Below are positions 47,575 to 59,117 of a stretch of 64,000 bases of DNA, in pieces. The DNA is taken from NCBI RefSeq assembly GCF_024679095.1, contig NC_066520.1:17331831-17395830 (forward strand), read 5' to 3'. The notes under the pieces were generated by a model that was not told where the DNA came from, searched no databases, and was given only the letters and a program-made list of their open reading frames with translations. A program made the translations under genes and the position numbers. This DNA comes from Eriocheir sinensis. Its lineage: Eukaryota > Arthropoda > Malacostraca > Decapoda > Varunidae. The stretch's first letter is position 1. Each line of letters begins with the position of its first letter.

Positions 47575-48045
47575 GAAAATATATGTGGCAAAGCATTTCT
47601 TATTTAGTGTTCTGTATAAAATCAACGTATTGCACATGCTCTTATTCGCTCCACATCAGATCAGTCTCATCGTCGCCAAGAATGCAAGAACGCGCAGAGA
47701 GACCAAGAGCATACCAGTAAGCCGATCGGTCGCCACGGAGGCATGAATGACATCCCTGATCATGCGGGGAACCACCAGCAGCAGCAACAGGCAGCCTCCT
47801 TTCCCGCCTTTGATGACAACATTCCCCGCTGATTGCCACTCGCCGGTATGAGACTCGTGGGAGGCGACACCCGCTCTCATTTAATATCTTTTTAGTTTCA
47901 TTCATACCCGGGAAGGTCAGTGACTCCATGCGCTGTTTCACCTTACGTACGTGCAGATGCTGTTCGCAGTGTATTATCATCTTCAATTCCCTTAGTCCTG
48001 TAGGGTTGCTGAGCTATATATGTACCATGAATTGTTATGTTACAT
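47575..48045. other. Unique sequence with an unassigned minus frame
   Basis: 47642-47986 on the minus strand is open for 114 codons, and an overlapping frame (47656-47880) holds two hydrophobic stretches. Composition is balanced, but I recognise no family and see no reliable splice sites, so no gene is called. Confidence 0.35.
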
Positions 48046-48049
48046 CTTA

Positions 48050-48480
48050 TTTTTTGTCACTGCTTGCTCACAACGTATAGTATTTACATTCATCTCGTCA
48101 AGTAAAGGGTTTGATAATTCGTACACATCTTTAACAAGTTCTCATAAGGGAAAAGAACACCGGAAAACTATACTGAGTTACACGATTGTTATTAAACCCC
48201 CTTTGTGTTTGGTTAATATGTACTCACAACATATAGTATTTACATTCAACTCGTCTAGTAAATGGTATGATAATTGGTATGTATCATTTCCATAAGTTAT
48301 CGTAAGGGGAAAAAACACTGGAAAACTATACTGAGCTACATGACTGTCATTAAACCGCCTCTATGTTTGATCAAGGCTTGCTCATAACGTATAGTATTTA
48401 CATTCATCTCATTTGCAAACTCATACGCACTAAGTAGAAAAGAAGTCTGGAAAACTATACTGCGCTACATGACTGTTATT
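48050..48480. repeat. 160-bp AT-rich tandem repeat, 3 copies
   Basis: TGCTCAYAACRTATAGTATTTACATTCA begins near 48063, 48222 and 48380. Units share GGAAAACTATACTGMGYTACA and GTNATTAAACC. Confidence 0.85.
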
Positions 48481-48875
48481 AAAGCCAATGAAACCTTTGT
48501 CCAAACACATATAAAGACACAGAGTATAATCACGCCGCCCCTTCACAAAACGCAGTCTTACAAAACGAGCAAATAAAAACAAAAGTCCCCTTGAACGCTA
48601 AAAGTCGACGTGAAAATATTTAAAAATGTATCCGCCTCACAGTGGGCTATATATCATTTTTGCTCGAAATTAACTAACTCTCTAAATAACTTTACCGCGG
48701 CACGAAAACTCTCACTTTTGTGGAGGGCGGCGCCAAGGACGACCGTGACGCGGATAAAAAAAAGAAAAAAAGGAAAGAGAACAGGAAAGACACAAATATT
48801 TTTCATCACAAGAATTAAAGAACAAATTAAGAGGTATTTAAAACACGTCCCCAGCTGTGAATGGAGACACCACAC
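48480..48875. other. Unique sequence, no gene seen
   Basis: AT-rich unique DNA with no exon, promoter or repeat recognised. Confidence 0.5.
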
Positions 48876-48938
48876 CCAACACACCCAACACACCCAACAC
48901 ACCCAACACACACACACACAGACACACACAACGAAAAG

Positions 48939-49002
<64 letters not shown>

Positions 49003-49310
49003 CAGACAGACACACAGACAGGCAAGCAGATAGACAAATAAAAACATTAAAATTAATAACTAAATTAAAATAAATACATAAATGAATAAATAAATGAATA
49101 AATAGGTATATGTGGATAGATTTACAGATAGATTGATAGTTAAATATAAATTAATAGATAGATAGATAAATAGATAAACAGATAGATAGGTAGATAGATA
49201 GATGAGTAGATAGATAGATGAATAGATGAATAGATAGATAGATACATAGATATAGATAGATGGATAGATAGATAGGCAGATAGATAGATACAGACAAATG
49301 GATGACAACC
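48876..49310. repeat. (ACACCCA)n, (GA)n and (GATA)n cluster
   Basis: Short (ACACCCA)n and (CA)n to about 48930, (GA)n at about 48943-48999, then degenerate (GATA)n with GAAT/AAAT variants to about 49300. Confidence 0.9.
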
Positions 49311-49900
49311 TTTTGCCTTCATTTTTACCGTCGCAGCTGTTGCCTCAAATTAATTCAGAAATCGATTATAAGAAAACCATCCAAATATATTTCAAACACA
49401 TGTGAAGGTTAATTATCTTCATATTTTTCTTGATTCGCTTTCTCTTTCTTCCATTCTTTTTTATTATAAAACTGAAGGAATTATAGAAAGTTTAACATAT
49501 AAGAATTGCGCATGTATTTCAGATTAGCTCAGAATGTTATAATGGGAAGTGTGAAGGCTAATTTTTTTTCTTTTTTTCTTCGCTTCGCTTTTTTTTCTTT
49601 TTTTTCTTCTTTTTTTTGCTTTAATTTCCATTCCTAACAAAAGAATGTCTGTTCTTTTGTTCGGAAATCCTTATGCGGTTCAAATCGGCGTGAAAAAATG
49701 CTACGGCTGCGGACTTTTTTAATTTTCTTTTTAACTTCTATTGTGTCACGTTTCTCTTGTGTTCTCCGTCCCGCTGCTTATTCTAAAAGAGAGAAAACAA
49801 ATGTATTACAAAACCTCAATATATATTTTCAAATCGACAAAAGAAAACGTGGAGGCTCCATTTTCTGTTGTTTTTTATTTCAGTTTCAAGTTTCTTTTCT
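49310..49900. other. AT-rich DNA with T-runs, no gene seen
   Basis: A degenerate repetition of GTGAAGGYTAATTWTCTTCATATTTTTC-like segments (near 49401, 49551 and 49850) suggests a decayed tandem array. No coding evidence. Confidence 0.45.
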
Positions 49901-49904
49901 TCTA

Positions 49905-50150
49905 TTCTTTCAAGGAGCGCGGAGAGGGTGGGAGTGAGGAGGAGGCGGGAGGTGGAGTGGGGTGAAGAGGGGGATGGGGAAAGTGAGAGTGCAGGGAGGG
50001 AGGTGGGGAAGAGGTGGAAGTAGGGAGTGAGAGGGGGAGAGAGGGGATGGGGAAGTGTGAGAGGGTGCAGGAAGGGAGGTCGGGGAGAGAGCGGGGAGAG
50101 GGAGAGGGAGGTTGGCGAGGGGCGTTGAAGGGGGGAGGGCGTAAGTGTCA
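49905..50150. repeat. G/A-rich minisatellite
   Basis: GGGGAWGGGGAARTGWGAGRGTGCAGGRAGGGAGGT recurs (near 49970 and 50045) in a pyrimidine-poor tract of about 240 bp. Confidence 0.8.
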
Positions 50151-50254
50151 CAGGTAGTCCAGACAGTACATACTTGACACAATACTCGCAGCAACTTTCT
50201 CCAGTGACTTGGTTGTGTCTCGGCATTTCATTGTTAAAACGACGGACGGGGACG

Positions 50255-50360
<106 letters not shown>

Positions 50361-50511
50361 CACACATACAGACAGACAGGCAAACCATCCAACCATCAAA
50401 TCATTCATTCTCATTCTAGGAAGCCTCTATACAAGTGTTGTGAATGATGGGCGACGCGCGTCTAAAAACAATACCAGCAGCCACTATCCCGGATGGCAAC
50501 AAAAAGATAGA

Positions 50512-50514
<3 letters not shown>

Positions 50515-50548
<34 letters not shown>

Positions 50549-50876
50549 GTGATAGACTATTGTCTGGGCATTATTTATCATTGTTAGGGAACAATTCAGG
50601 CACTGAAAGAACTTTATTCTTTTCAGTCACATTGGCTTTGCAAAGTGCTGGCGAAAAGGAAAAAAAAAAAAACACGTTCAGCGAAATGAAAACTCTGCGC
50701 ATTTTACTCATTTTTTTTTAAAGTTTGCGCTCTTTTGAATGTGTCCATTAATCAAAGGAGGAACGAGGGACACCGACAAAGGGGGATGAAGCAAACACGT
50801 ATTGACATTCCCTCTTTGAGCTCCTATTTCATGTGACGGCCCGTGTGTGTGTCTGTGTGTGTGTGTGTGTGTGTGT
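50515..50876. repeat. Two short (GT)n tracts
   Basis: (GT)n at about 50515-50547 and 50842-50876, with unique sequence between them. Confidence 0.9.
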
Positions 50877-51299
50877 TAGCGAGAGAGGGGAGAGGCAGGG
50901 GAGGGAGGAATGCAGTGCTACGCTTCTACATGTCAGGGAGTTCGAGGCTGCTGTCTTTATGGCTACCTATAATTCTTTGGGGCACCGAGACAATGGGAGA
51001 CACATCGATAAGAAAAACCTGTCAAACTACTAACTGATATAATCTCAGCGGGCGACATGGACTGACCTAGACTTCTGGATTCTCACAAAAAGAAAAATAT
51101 ATAAAAATCTGCTATTGACACACGACTTTCGATTACGGTTGCAAAAAAACAAAACAAAAAAGTGGGGCTGAGCGGCGTGAACTAGAAAAACGTTGTGTGC
51201 TCCATTGGCCCAAATCTGGAGACGATTATGAGGCGTGACCTGATGGGGGCTTTTGCTTCATTGATTTAGTAGCGAGTGTTTAGCGCGCGGCTCAAACTG

Positions 51300-52800
51300 A
51301 CCGTGACACAAGTACAAATTGCTTAGACCACTGACAGGAATTCTAACACTACAATTTGATATCCATTGAAATAAAAGGCGAATTCATAATGGAAAGAAAG
51401 AAAAGTTAGACAGGCGATAGAGAGAAAGAGTGGTCAACATAGGCACGTAGTAATTTCTGATAAAACATTAAGACTTCACTGCCACTAGTTCTGAAGCTTA
51501 CAAACTGATGTCCATTGAAAAAAAGCTAATTCATTATTGAAAGCGAGAAAAGATAGAGACAAACGGACAGAAAAAAATGCTAAGAACTCAAGCTAACCTA
51601 GAACACAAGTACAGATTGCTAACTGCCGGTAATACTGACTTACAAATTGATATCCACTGAAAAAGACTAATTTAAGATTGAAAGAGTTAAAAAAAAGAGC
51701 GACAGACAGAAAAAAAGAAGGACCAAGAACTCAGCTGACCAAGAACACAAGTAGCTACAAATTGCTAAGACTTCACTGATGGTAATTCTGACGTTTACAA
51801 ATTGATATCCACTGAAAAAGACTAATTTAAAATGGAAAGAGTTAAAAAAAAGAGCGACAGACAGAAAAAAAGAAGGACCAAGAACTCAGCTGACCAAGAA
51901 CACAAGTAGCTACAAATTGCTAAGACTTCACTGATGGTAATTCTGACGTTTACAAATTGATATTCATTGAGAAAGACTAATTTAAGATGAAAAGAGATAA
52001 AAAAAGAGCGACAAACAAAAAGAAAGAAGGATAAAAAAACCTCAAGCTGACCAAGAACACAAGTACAAATAGCTAAGACTTCACTGATGGTAATTCTGAC
52101 GTTTACAAATTGATAGCCATTGAGAAAGACTAATATAAGATGGAAAGAGATAAAAAGAGTGACAGACAGAAAGAAAAAAGGATAAAAAAAAATCAAGCTG
52201 ACCAAGAACACAAGTAGCTACAAATTGCTAAGACTTCACCGCTGGTACTTCTGACGTTTACAAATTGATAGCCATTGAAAAGGACTAATATAAGATGGAA
52301 AGAGCGACAAACAGAAAGAAAGAAGGACCAAGAACTTAGCTGACCAAGAACACAAGTACAAATTGCTAAGACTTCACCGCCGGTACTTCTGACGTTTACA
52401 AATTGATAGCCATTGAAAAAGACTAATTAAGATGGAAAGAGTTAAAAAAAAAGCGAAAGACAGACAGAATACAGGACCAAAAACTCAAACTGGCCGTAAA
52501 CACAAATAGGAATCAGTAAGATCTCACTGACGGTAGTTCTATGGCTTACAAACTGAGAGCCATTGAAAAAAGACTAATTTATGATGGAAAGAAAAAAATA
52601 TAAATGGAATGACCGAAAAAAAAGTCGTCAGCACGCAGTCGTAGCAATCCCTAATAAATTACCAAGACCAAAATGACGGTAATCCTGAAGCTTACAAACT
52701 AATATTCATTGTAAAAAAGTCTAATTTATAATGCAAAGAGAGAAAAAAAGAGACAGACAGACAGAAAACAAGAGCCGTCAGCACGCGGACTAGGTAATCC
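51300..52800. repeat. Minisatellite of about 154 bp, about 10 copies
   Basis: CTGACGTTTACAAATTGATA begins at about 51789, 51943, 52095, 52250 and 52387, with decayed units on both sides. Each unit continues CCAYTGARAAAGACTAATTTAAGATGGAAAGAG, a purine block with GCGACAGACAGAAA, ACCAAGAACACAAGTA and TGCTAAGACTTCACTG. Central copies are the most alike, edge copies the most decayed. Confidence 0.9.
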
Positions 52801-52849
52801 TTGATATCTGAGTTGTTTTGGGGGCTTTTTTTTGTGTGTGTGTTTTTAT

Positions 52850-53640
52850 CTGTTGCGCCAGAGCCGGAGAGAGTTCACGACCTGCAGTAGACAAGGGGAA
52901 AAACTAGTCAGATGCTGGCACACAAAGAGATAAAAATAGAGACTATGTGAACATAATCTAGTTCGGTTCACTAGGTGGCCTGATAATCTGTGGCTGAAAA
53001 TGGCACACGTAGAGGAAAATATTAACACGTAGAGATAGTTAGAGTGTGCCGGCAAAGAGACAAAAGGGCAAAATGATGACTAGGAGGAGAAACAATGGAT
53101 GGTTGCGGTTAGAGATCACAACATAATCTAACTTTGGTTCATTGGATGGCCTGATAATGTGCCGCTGAGAACAGCCCAGACAAAGGAAAATAAACACGTA
53201 GAAGAGGCCGAAGTGTAGCTGCAAAGAGTCGAAAAAGCAAAGAAAATGAGTAAGAGGAGAAACAATGGTTGGTTGCGGTTAGAGATCACGACAACATAAT
53301 CCAGCTCTGGTTCTCTGGATGGCCTGATAATCTGAAGCTGAAAACAACCCACACATAGAAAAATAAACACATGGAAGAGGCCGAAGTGTAGCTGCAAAGA
53401 GTCGAAAAAGCAAAGAAAATGAGTAAGAGAAGAAACAATGGTCGGTAGCGGTTAGAGATCACGACAACATAATCTAGCTTTAGTTCTCTTGATAGCCTGA
53501 TAATCTGAAGCTGAGAACAACCCACACAAAGGAAAATAAACAGGTACAAGAGGCCGAAGTGTAGCTGCAAAGAGGGGAAAAACAAAGAAAAATGAATAAG
53601 AGGAGAAACAATAGTTGGTGGCGGTATGCTGTATCGTCCA
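52850..53640. repeat. 170-bp minisatellite, 4-5 copies
   Basis: GGCCTGATAATCTG-type anchors near 52978, 53147, 53322 and 53492 (169, 175, 170 bp). Units share GARGCCGAAGTGTAGCTGCAAAGAG, GAGGAGAAACAATGG and GGTTAGAGATCAC. It is unrelated to the 154-bp array it adjoins. Confidence 0.9.
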
Positions 53641-53817
53641 CCTGCTCATTTCTTTCACAAGAGACCTAAATAACTTTACAAATGTGGATTTCTCTCCAGA
53701 ATAAGTAAGTACTGGCAACGTGATATTTCCATGTCGAGGTAACCCACAGTACTAAAGGCCAGTCCAGTCCACCGTATTGCTTATAAAGGAGAAAAAAAAA
53801 TTGGTATTCACTATAGC

Positions 53818-54043
53818 ATTTTTTTTTTTTTTTTTTTTTTTTTACATGAAAGGAAGCAGCTCAAGGGCATAAAAAAGTGAAGAAAAAAGCCCACTAAACG
53901 CTGCTCCTAAAAGAGATAAAAGTAAAGAGTGGCCAAAAGAGAGGTCAATTTCGGGTGCTCGTGACCTCGGTGCTCATATCCATCGCAGTGACCCTTGACC
54001 ATAATCTTGAATAGTCACGCTAACCACTGCACCACGGAGGCGT
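53818..54043 (-). mobile_element. SINE-A, head-to-tail copy, minus strand
   Basis: The only SINE-A copy here with both ends. The minus strand starts with A box TGGTGCAGTGG (54034-54024) and GTTAGCGTG. It has an internal deletion relative to the 25.0 and 39.3-kb copies and rejoins at GTCAAGGGTCACTGCGATGGATATGAGCACC. The tail body follows (CTCTCTTTTGGCCACTC, AGGAGCAGCG, GGGCTTTTTT, GCCCTTGAGCTG), ending in poly(A) (T-run 53820-53844 on the plus strand). It links the head and tail fragments elsewhere into one family. Confidence 0.8.
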
Positions 54044-54044
54044 T

Positions 54045-55440
54045 AATTATTTCTAACGATTTCCAGTAGTATCTCAGCCTCTCTAACATATTTTAAACTC
54101 TCTAAAGATTTCAGTGTCATTCCCTCACAATGCCTTGCTAAGAGAGTGCAGACTGCTGCCCTCCAAAGACTGCCCGGCGGCCCTGACCAGTACTACTGAC
54201 CAGACGATTATAAAAAGACTGACCGGAGACTCATCCGCGACTCATTCATTAGTTAACAAAAAATAAATTGCGCTCACTGTTCGGCAGCGGTGGTGATGAA
54301 AAGGCCTCAGAAAAAGGTTCGAATAACAATATATTACTCAACTAATTAATATGATGACCTTCTCTTCGTCTATGATTGCTTTTTACGTAGTCGATTGAAC
54401 TAATAATATACGTACACTGAAAATAATATCATTCTCCCACGCTTACAGTGAAATCAATCCGGTTCCTGCCCTTCGCTGTGTTGGAATAACGGGTTTATTT
54501 ATTTGCACAGTAGACGGTGCACTTTCACACCATAAGTTGGGTCGCGTTCACACGGCCAAACCCTTCGGCGACACGCACCTAAACAGCTTACTATTCTTTT
54601 ATTATAGTTCAGCGACTCCTACAAATGAAAGCAGTTCCACAAATGGCATTCACGTATTCCAAAAAAGGACTTGAAACAGCACGACAGCATGAATTGTTAA
54701 TTTGAAATGGCGAAGCTAGAGATTGGAACTTGTCTGATCGGTTTCATCACGATCAATCTCTCCATGACGTAATGAAAATGATGATTAAGCTTCCCAGTAA
54801 TTATATCATCATTGAGAAGCCTAAATGCAATTGCGTGTGGTCGCGCACCTCTCACTATGCATGATTACGACACACGATAGAGTAACATGCAAAGTGGAGC
54901 AATGTTATGCAGTAGAAATCAAGCATCCCGCAACCCACGCCTTCCGGGGCTAACGAATTACTTTCCGATCAGTTCTTATTTCGTATGTGTGTGGAGGGGG
55001 CACGGGGTTGGGGGGGGGTACAGGGTTACATTTCCTGACGTGTATTTCCCACTCACGAGCATAAAACAATAGACAAACTGCAAGCAACATAACAATAACA
55101 TGAGAAAGGGTGACGAAACAGCTTAGGAAATATAGTGGTACGCCCGATGTAAAATAAACAGAGAAAAAAAAAGGCAAAGGGGATTTTCCGAGCCGTCGAC
55201 GAACCAGATGGGGAGACTAGTGGAGGAGGAAAGGGCCGTCGGTAACACAGAACAGAAAGTAGTCAAGAAAATACACTCTAAAAGTTTTCCCATTCACTCG
55301 TCCCCGCCACCTGCCCGTCTATTTCCTGTCCTTCCTATCGAATTTGCTGACGTTTGGGTTCTCTCCATCATGACCGTCCTCTGCCTGCCATTGGTGATTA
55401 GTATTGCCAAGAAAATTGTCATACCCACTGATACGCACGA
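54045..55440. other. Unique sequence, no gene assigned
   Basis: Non-repetitive DNA. Plus frames at 54887-55072 and 55208-55453 have no recognisable domain or splice context. Confidence 0.5.
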
Positions 55441-55473
55441 AAAAATAGAATGAAAGAAAGAAAGAATGAAACA

Positions 55474-55505
<32 letters not shown>

Positions 55506-55719
55506 ATGAAAGAAAGAAAGAAAGAAAGAGAAAAAGAAAGAAAGAAAGAAGAAAGAAAGAAAGAATGATTGAATTTAATAGAAAAAGGAAAAAATGAATG
55601 AATGAATGAAACAAAGGAAAAGAGTAAGAAGGAAAGAAAGCCAGGCAGAATGACAGACATAAAGATACAGATAAAGACAGACACAAGGTCACACCCACAC
55701 CCACACACACACACACACA

Positions 55720-55763
<44 letters not shown>
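55440..55763. repeat. (GAAA)n and (CA)n microsatellites
   Basis: (GAAA)n with GAAT variants at about 55445-55570 and (CA)n at about 55690-55760, separated by GAAT-rich sequence. Confidence 0.95.
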
Positions 55764-55764
<1 letters not shown>

Positions 55765-56480
55765 AGGGAAAAAAATTAAACAATTATAGTAACTCGCATA
55801 ATCTTTCCCCAGACAAGAGATCAATATAACACCGATTGGTCACACTGATACATTGAAACCAGGCTGCCGCTGACTCACCCAGGCGGCAGAGGACGAGGCT
55901 CTCCCCAGCAGGTGTGTGGCGAGGCGGCGGCCCTCAGGAAAAGGCGGATCCGGAAAAAATCGTCAACTCTCTCTTTTAACATTGGAAGACGATTTGAACC
56001 ACACAACCGCGTAACATCAAGATCAAGGAACGGACGAGGGTGAAGGAAACGAGTCGTGAAAAGTGCGAAAAGAGATCTGTTTTGTAAAAGGATACTAAAA
56101 AGATATTTTTTTTATTTAGAGAACGTATAGCATATCTTCATAAATGAATGAATAAATATACTTCTCTATTTGTCTATCTTTCCATATCGCTATCCATTTA
56201 TTTATGTCTCGCTTCTAAGCATATACATTTAAGTATGCCTTTTCTTGCTAATTAAATAGATGCAGTATAGATGAACTGGGCTAACACACCTTATGTTGTT
56301 TGTTTGTCAACCGAAGGAGAGGAGGTCTGCCATTATGAACTATCCTCCTCGGATGGAACGTGATTGAGTAGTTTGTAAACGTGTGAGAGGACGCGACAAA
56401 ATTTTCTCCGCTTGTTATGAGACTCCAATCAGGAACTTTACGGGTTTGAGGAATGCGTGATATACCGATGCCACTGGGAA
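55765..56480. other. Mostly unique DNA, no gene assigned
   Basis: 55855-55960 is GC-rich. On the minus strand it has an open frame ahead of a TGG|GTGAGT donor-like site near 55880, but no acceptor or partner exon is convincing, so no exon is called. Confidence 0.4.
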
Positions 56481-56481
56481 A

Positions 56482-56550
56482 TGTGTGTGTGTGTGTGTGT
56501 GGGTGGGTGGGTCCGTGCGTGCGTGCGTGCGTGCGTGCGTGTGTGCGTGT

Positions 56551-56608
<58 letters not shown>
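56482..56608. repeat. (GT)n with (GTGC)n core
   Basis: (GT)n, then GGTG variants, (CGTG)n at about 56515-56540, then (GT)n to 56608. Confidence 0.95.
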
Positions 56609-56609
<1 letters not shown>

Positions 56610-56610
<1 letters not shown>

Positions 56611-56968
56611 AAACACTTTTTGAGGCGCACTGCTGATATTTCCAATAAATCAAGTTAATAACAGATTTCCAACGAATTACAGTTTCTCTTTTTTTACCAT
56701 GTTTTCTCTCATAACCAGTAATCTAAAACCCTTTTTTTTACGCGCTCCATACAGCATCTACCAAAGGGACATTTCAACAAGCTGTAGTAAAGTGTGACAC
56801 TGGCATTACTGACATGTATCAAGACGCTGCCAAGCCCAGGACCAACTCCTTCACAACCCTGTGAGTCCTTCCTGCAGGAATTTGGGTGAAGGAGTGTGCT
56901 GCGGCCTTTCTAGTTTACTCTTATTTTAACAGAGCATAATCACACAAAGGTTCGTGATAATAACGCTC
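56610..56968. other. Unique sequence upstream of GYP-2
   Basis: No repeat or exon that I can support. The duplication shared with GYP-3 starts at about its right edge. Confidence 0.45.
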
Positions 56969-56970
56969 AC

Positions 56971-57123
56971 CACACCTCTCTCAGGGCTTCTGACCCCTGA
57001 TCAAGGTTGGCGAGGGTGTGTCATGTAATGAGTGGGCGGGCCACGCCTTGCGCCACGCTGGTATATAAAGGCGTCGCCGCAGAGGTAGCGTCAGACTAAC
57101 ACTCAAGTCGAATACTGAACACA
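56971..57123 (+). promoter_or_regulatory. GYP-2 promoter and 5' UTR
   Basis: TATATAAAG (57062-57070) lies 31 bp before the A of a TCAGACT initiator (A at 57093), leaving a 31-nt 5' UTR. Upstream elements shared in order with GYP-3 are CACACCTCTCTC (56971), ATCAAGGT, CGAGGGTGT, TCATGTAAT (57021-57029; TCACGTAAT in GYP-3) and CCACGCC (57041-57047). This block is about as conserved as coding sequence, which implies shared regulation. Confidence 0.8.
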
Positions 57124-58076
57124 ATGGCTAAGGCTGTAAGCATTCTACTCCACCTCACCTACTTGATTAACATTATTACAACATTAGCTTATTTACCTAA
57201 CATTACTTAACATTAGCAGAAATTGTCTTGACTAATATAACACTTTAACTCATTATTTTTCTGAGTCATAAGTTTCAAAGAAATCATGGTTAATAGCGAC
57301 GCAAAGAACCATGAAACTCAGTCGATATAAAGACAGAGAATCACGAGTGTTAGAAGCTCCCTAGCAAGACTTCCTCGGACCGCAGTAACCTTTCCCTGCC
57401 CCTCCACCTCCAGCAGCGACTTATGATACCCAACATCAGCCCGGCTTCCTGAAAAACTTAACCTAACCCAGCCTCCCTAAGTGTCTCAGTAACCTACCCT
57501 TACCCTGCTCCCTACCCTTATAAACCCCGCCGCCGATCACTGCCTGACACCCCGCCACACTTGTTTACACCCTCTTGTGTTGCAGCTGTTCCTCGTGCTG
57601 TCCGTGCTGGTGGTGATGGCCGCCGCCCTGCCCTCCCCCAAGGCTGACCCCGAGCCCGAGGCTGACCCCGGCTACGGAGGCTACGGAGGTTACGGCGGCT
57701 TTGGTGGCTTTGGTGGCTTTGGAGGCTTTGGCGGTGGTCGCGGAGGCTTTGGCCGCGGTTATGGAGGATACGGCGGCTACGGAGGCTATGGTGGTGGATA
57801 TGGCGGCTATGGCGGTGGATATGGTGGATATGGTTATTATGGTAAGTAATTGTACAAACTAAGTAGTGTGAAGGGTTGTTATCGAGCACTATTTCAGCGT
57901 TCTCACTCCACCACTGAAAACATTTAACTGTATATTTAACTTTTTTTGTCGCTAAAGTTATGTTTTTCCTTTAACTTACAAACAACACAATGTACACCAC
58001 GTGTGATAATAACTAAGCCTCGCCTGTTCACTCAGCGGCTGAGATGTGTAACACTACTTTCTCTTTCACAGGTTAA
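57124..58076 (+). CDS. GYP-2: secreted Gly/Tyr-rich peptide precursor
   Basis: Three coding exons: 57124-57135 (Met-Ala-Lys-Ala, donor GCT|GTAAGC), 57586-57841 (acceptor TTGTGTTGCAG, donor TATG|GTAAGT) and 58072-58076 (acceptor TTTCACAG, bases GT then TAA). Introns are 450 bp (phase 0) and 230 bp (phase 1); product 90 residues. Residues 1-18 form the signal peptide ending Ala-Ala-Ala. Residues 19-32 are LP-SP-KA-DP-EP-EA-DP, all X-Pro or X-Ala. Residues 33-90 are GYGG/GFGG/GGGY repeats with two Arg (GGRGGFGRG) and end GYYG. The terminal Gly codon is assembled by splicing. If intron 2 is retained the frame reads Gly-Lys-stop. Likely a secreted, proteolytically trimmed peptide, perhaps amidated. 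A cuticular glycine-rich protein is the alternative. Confidence 0.9.
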
Positions 58077-58192
58077 CTTCCCGGGCTCCTCAGCAATCAA
58101 GAGCCAACATCTCATTCTATCATTTAATTTAACAATGATCTTTTCCTGTGCCTGCCTTCTGACATCATTTCACAATTCTTTCATTTACCGAA

Positions 58193-58198
58193 AATAAA
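58193..58198 (+). terminator. GYP-2 polyadenylation signal
   Basis: AATAAA 117 nt after the stop codon, followed by TATTTTAAA and a T-rich TTTTTATCCTTTTTATTCC block shared with GYP-3. Cleavage probably falls about 15-30 nt downstream. Confidence 0.75.
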
Positions 58199-58496
58199 TA
58201 TTTTAAATCAAATTCCATGCTGTTTTTATCCTTTTTATTCCAACAAATCTGTGCTGACGTGAAACATGTGTACGGTACCTTAGACTTTGGGGTTTGAGCC
58301 TTGCCTGCCAGGAAGCTGTTCCAGTGTGTGTAGTCGTAACTTCTCATGATCCAGCTAAGACAAAAAGGTTTAGCATTTCTCCAGTTTGTGTTGGCGATAC
58401 TGAACAGCGACAACACCATCAGGAGGTGGCCAGGACCACTGCCACAAGACCCTTTCATCACACCACAAGGTATTCAGAGCACACCCACCGCCTGTA

Positions 58497-58499
<3 letters not shown>

Positions 58500-58586
<87 letters not shown>
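58500..58586. repeat. (TA)n microsatellite at duplication edge
   Basis: About 86 bp of TA directly after AGAGCACACCCACCGCCTG, the last sequence shared with the GYP-3 copy. Its other end abuts a LINE fragment. Confidence 0.95.
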
Positions 58587-59110
<524 letters not shown>

Positions 59111-59117
59111 CATATGC

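Noticed and set aside
47642..47986. 114-codon minus frame and an overlapping hydrophobic frame
   Set aside because: No family resemblance, no clear signal peptide at the start and no splice or promoter evidence.
57518..57889. 123-codon minus frame, His/Arg/Ser-rich, over GYP-2 exon 2
   Set aside because: Antisense shadow of the GYP-2 repeat region.
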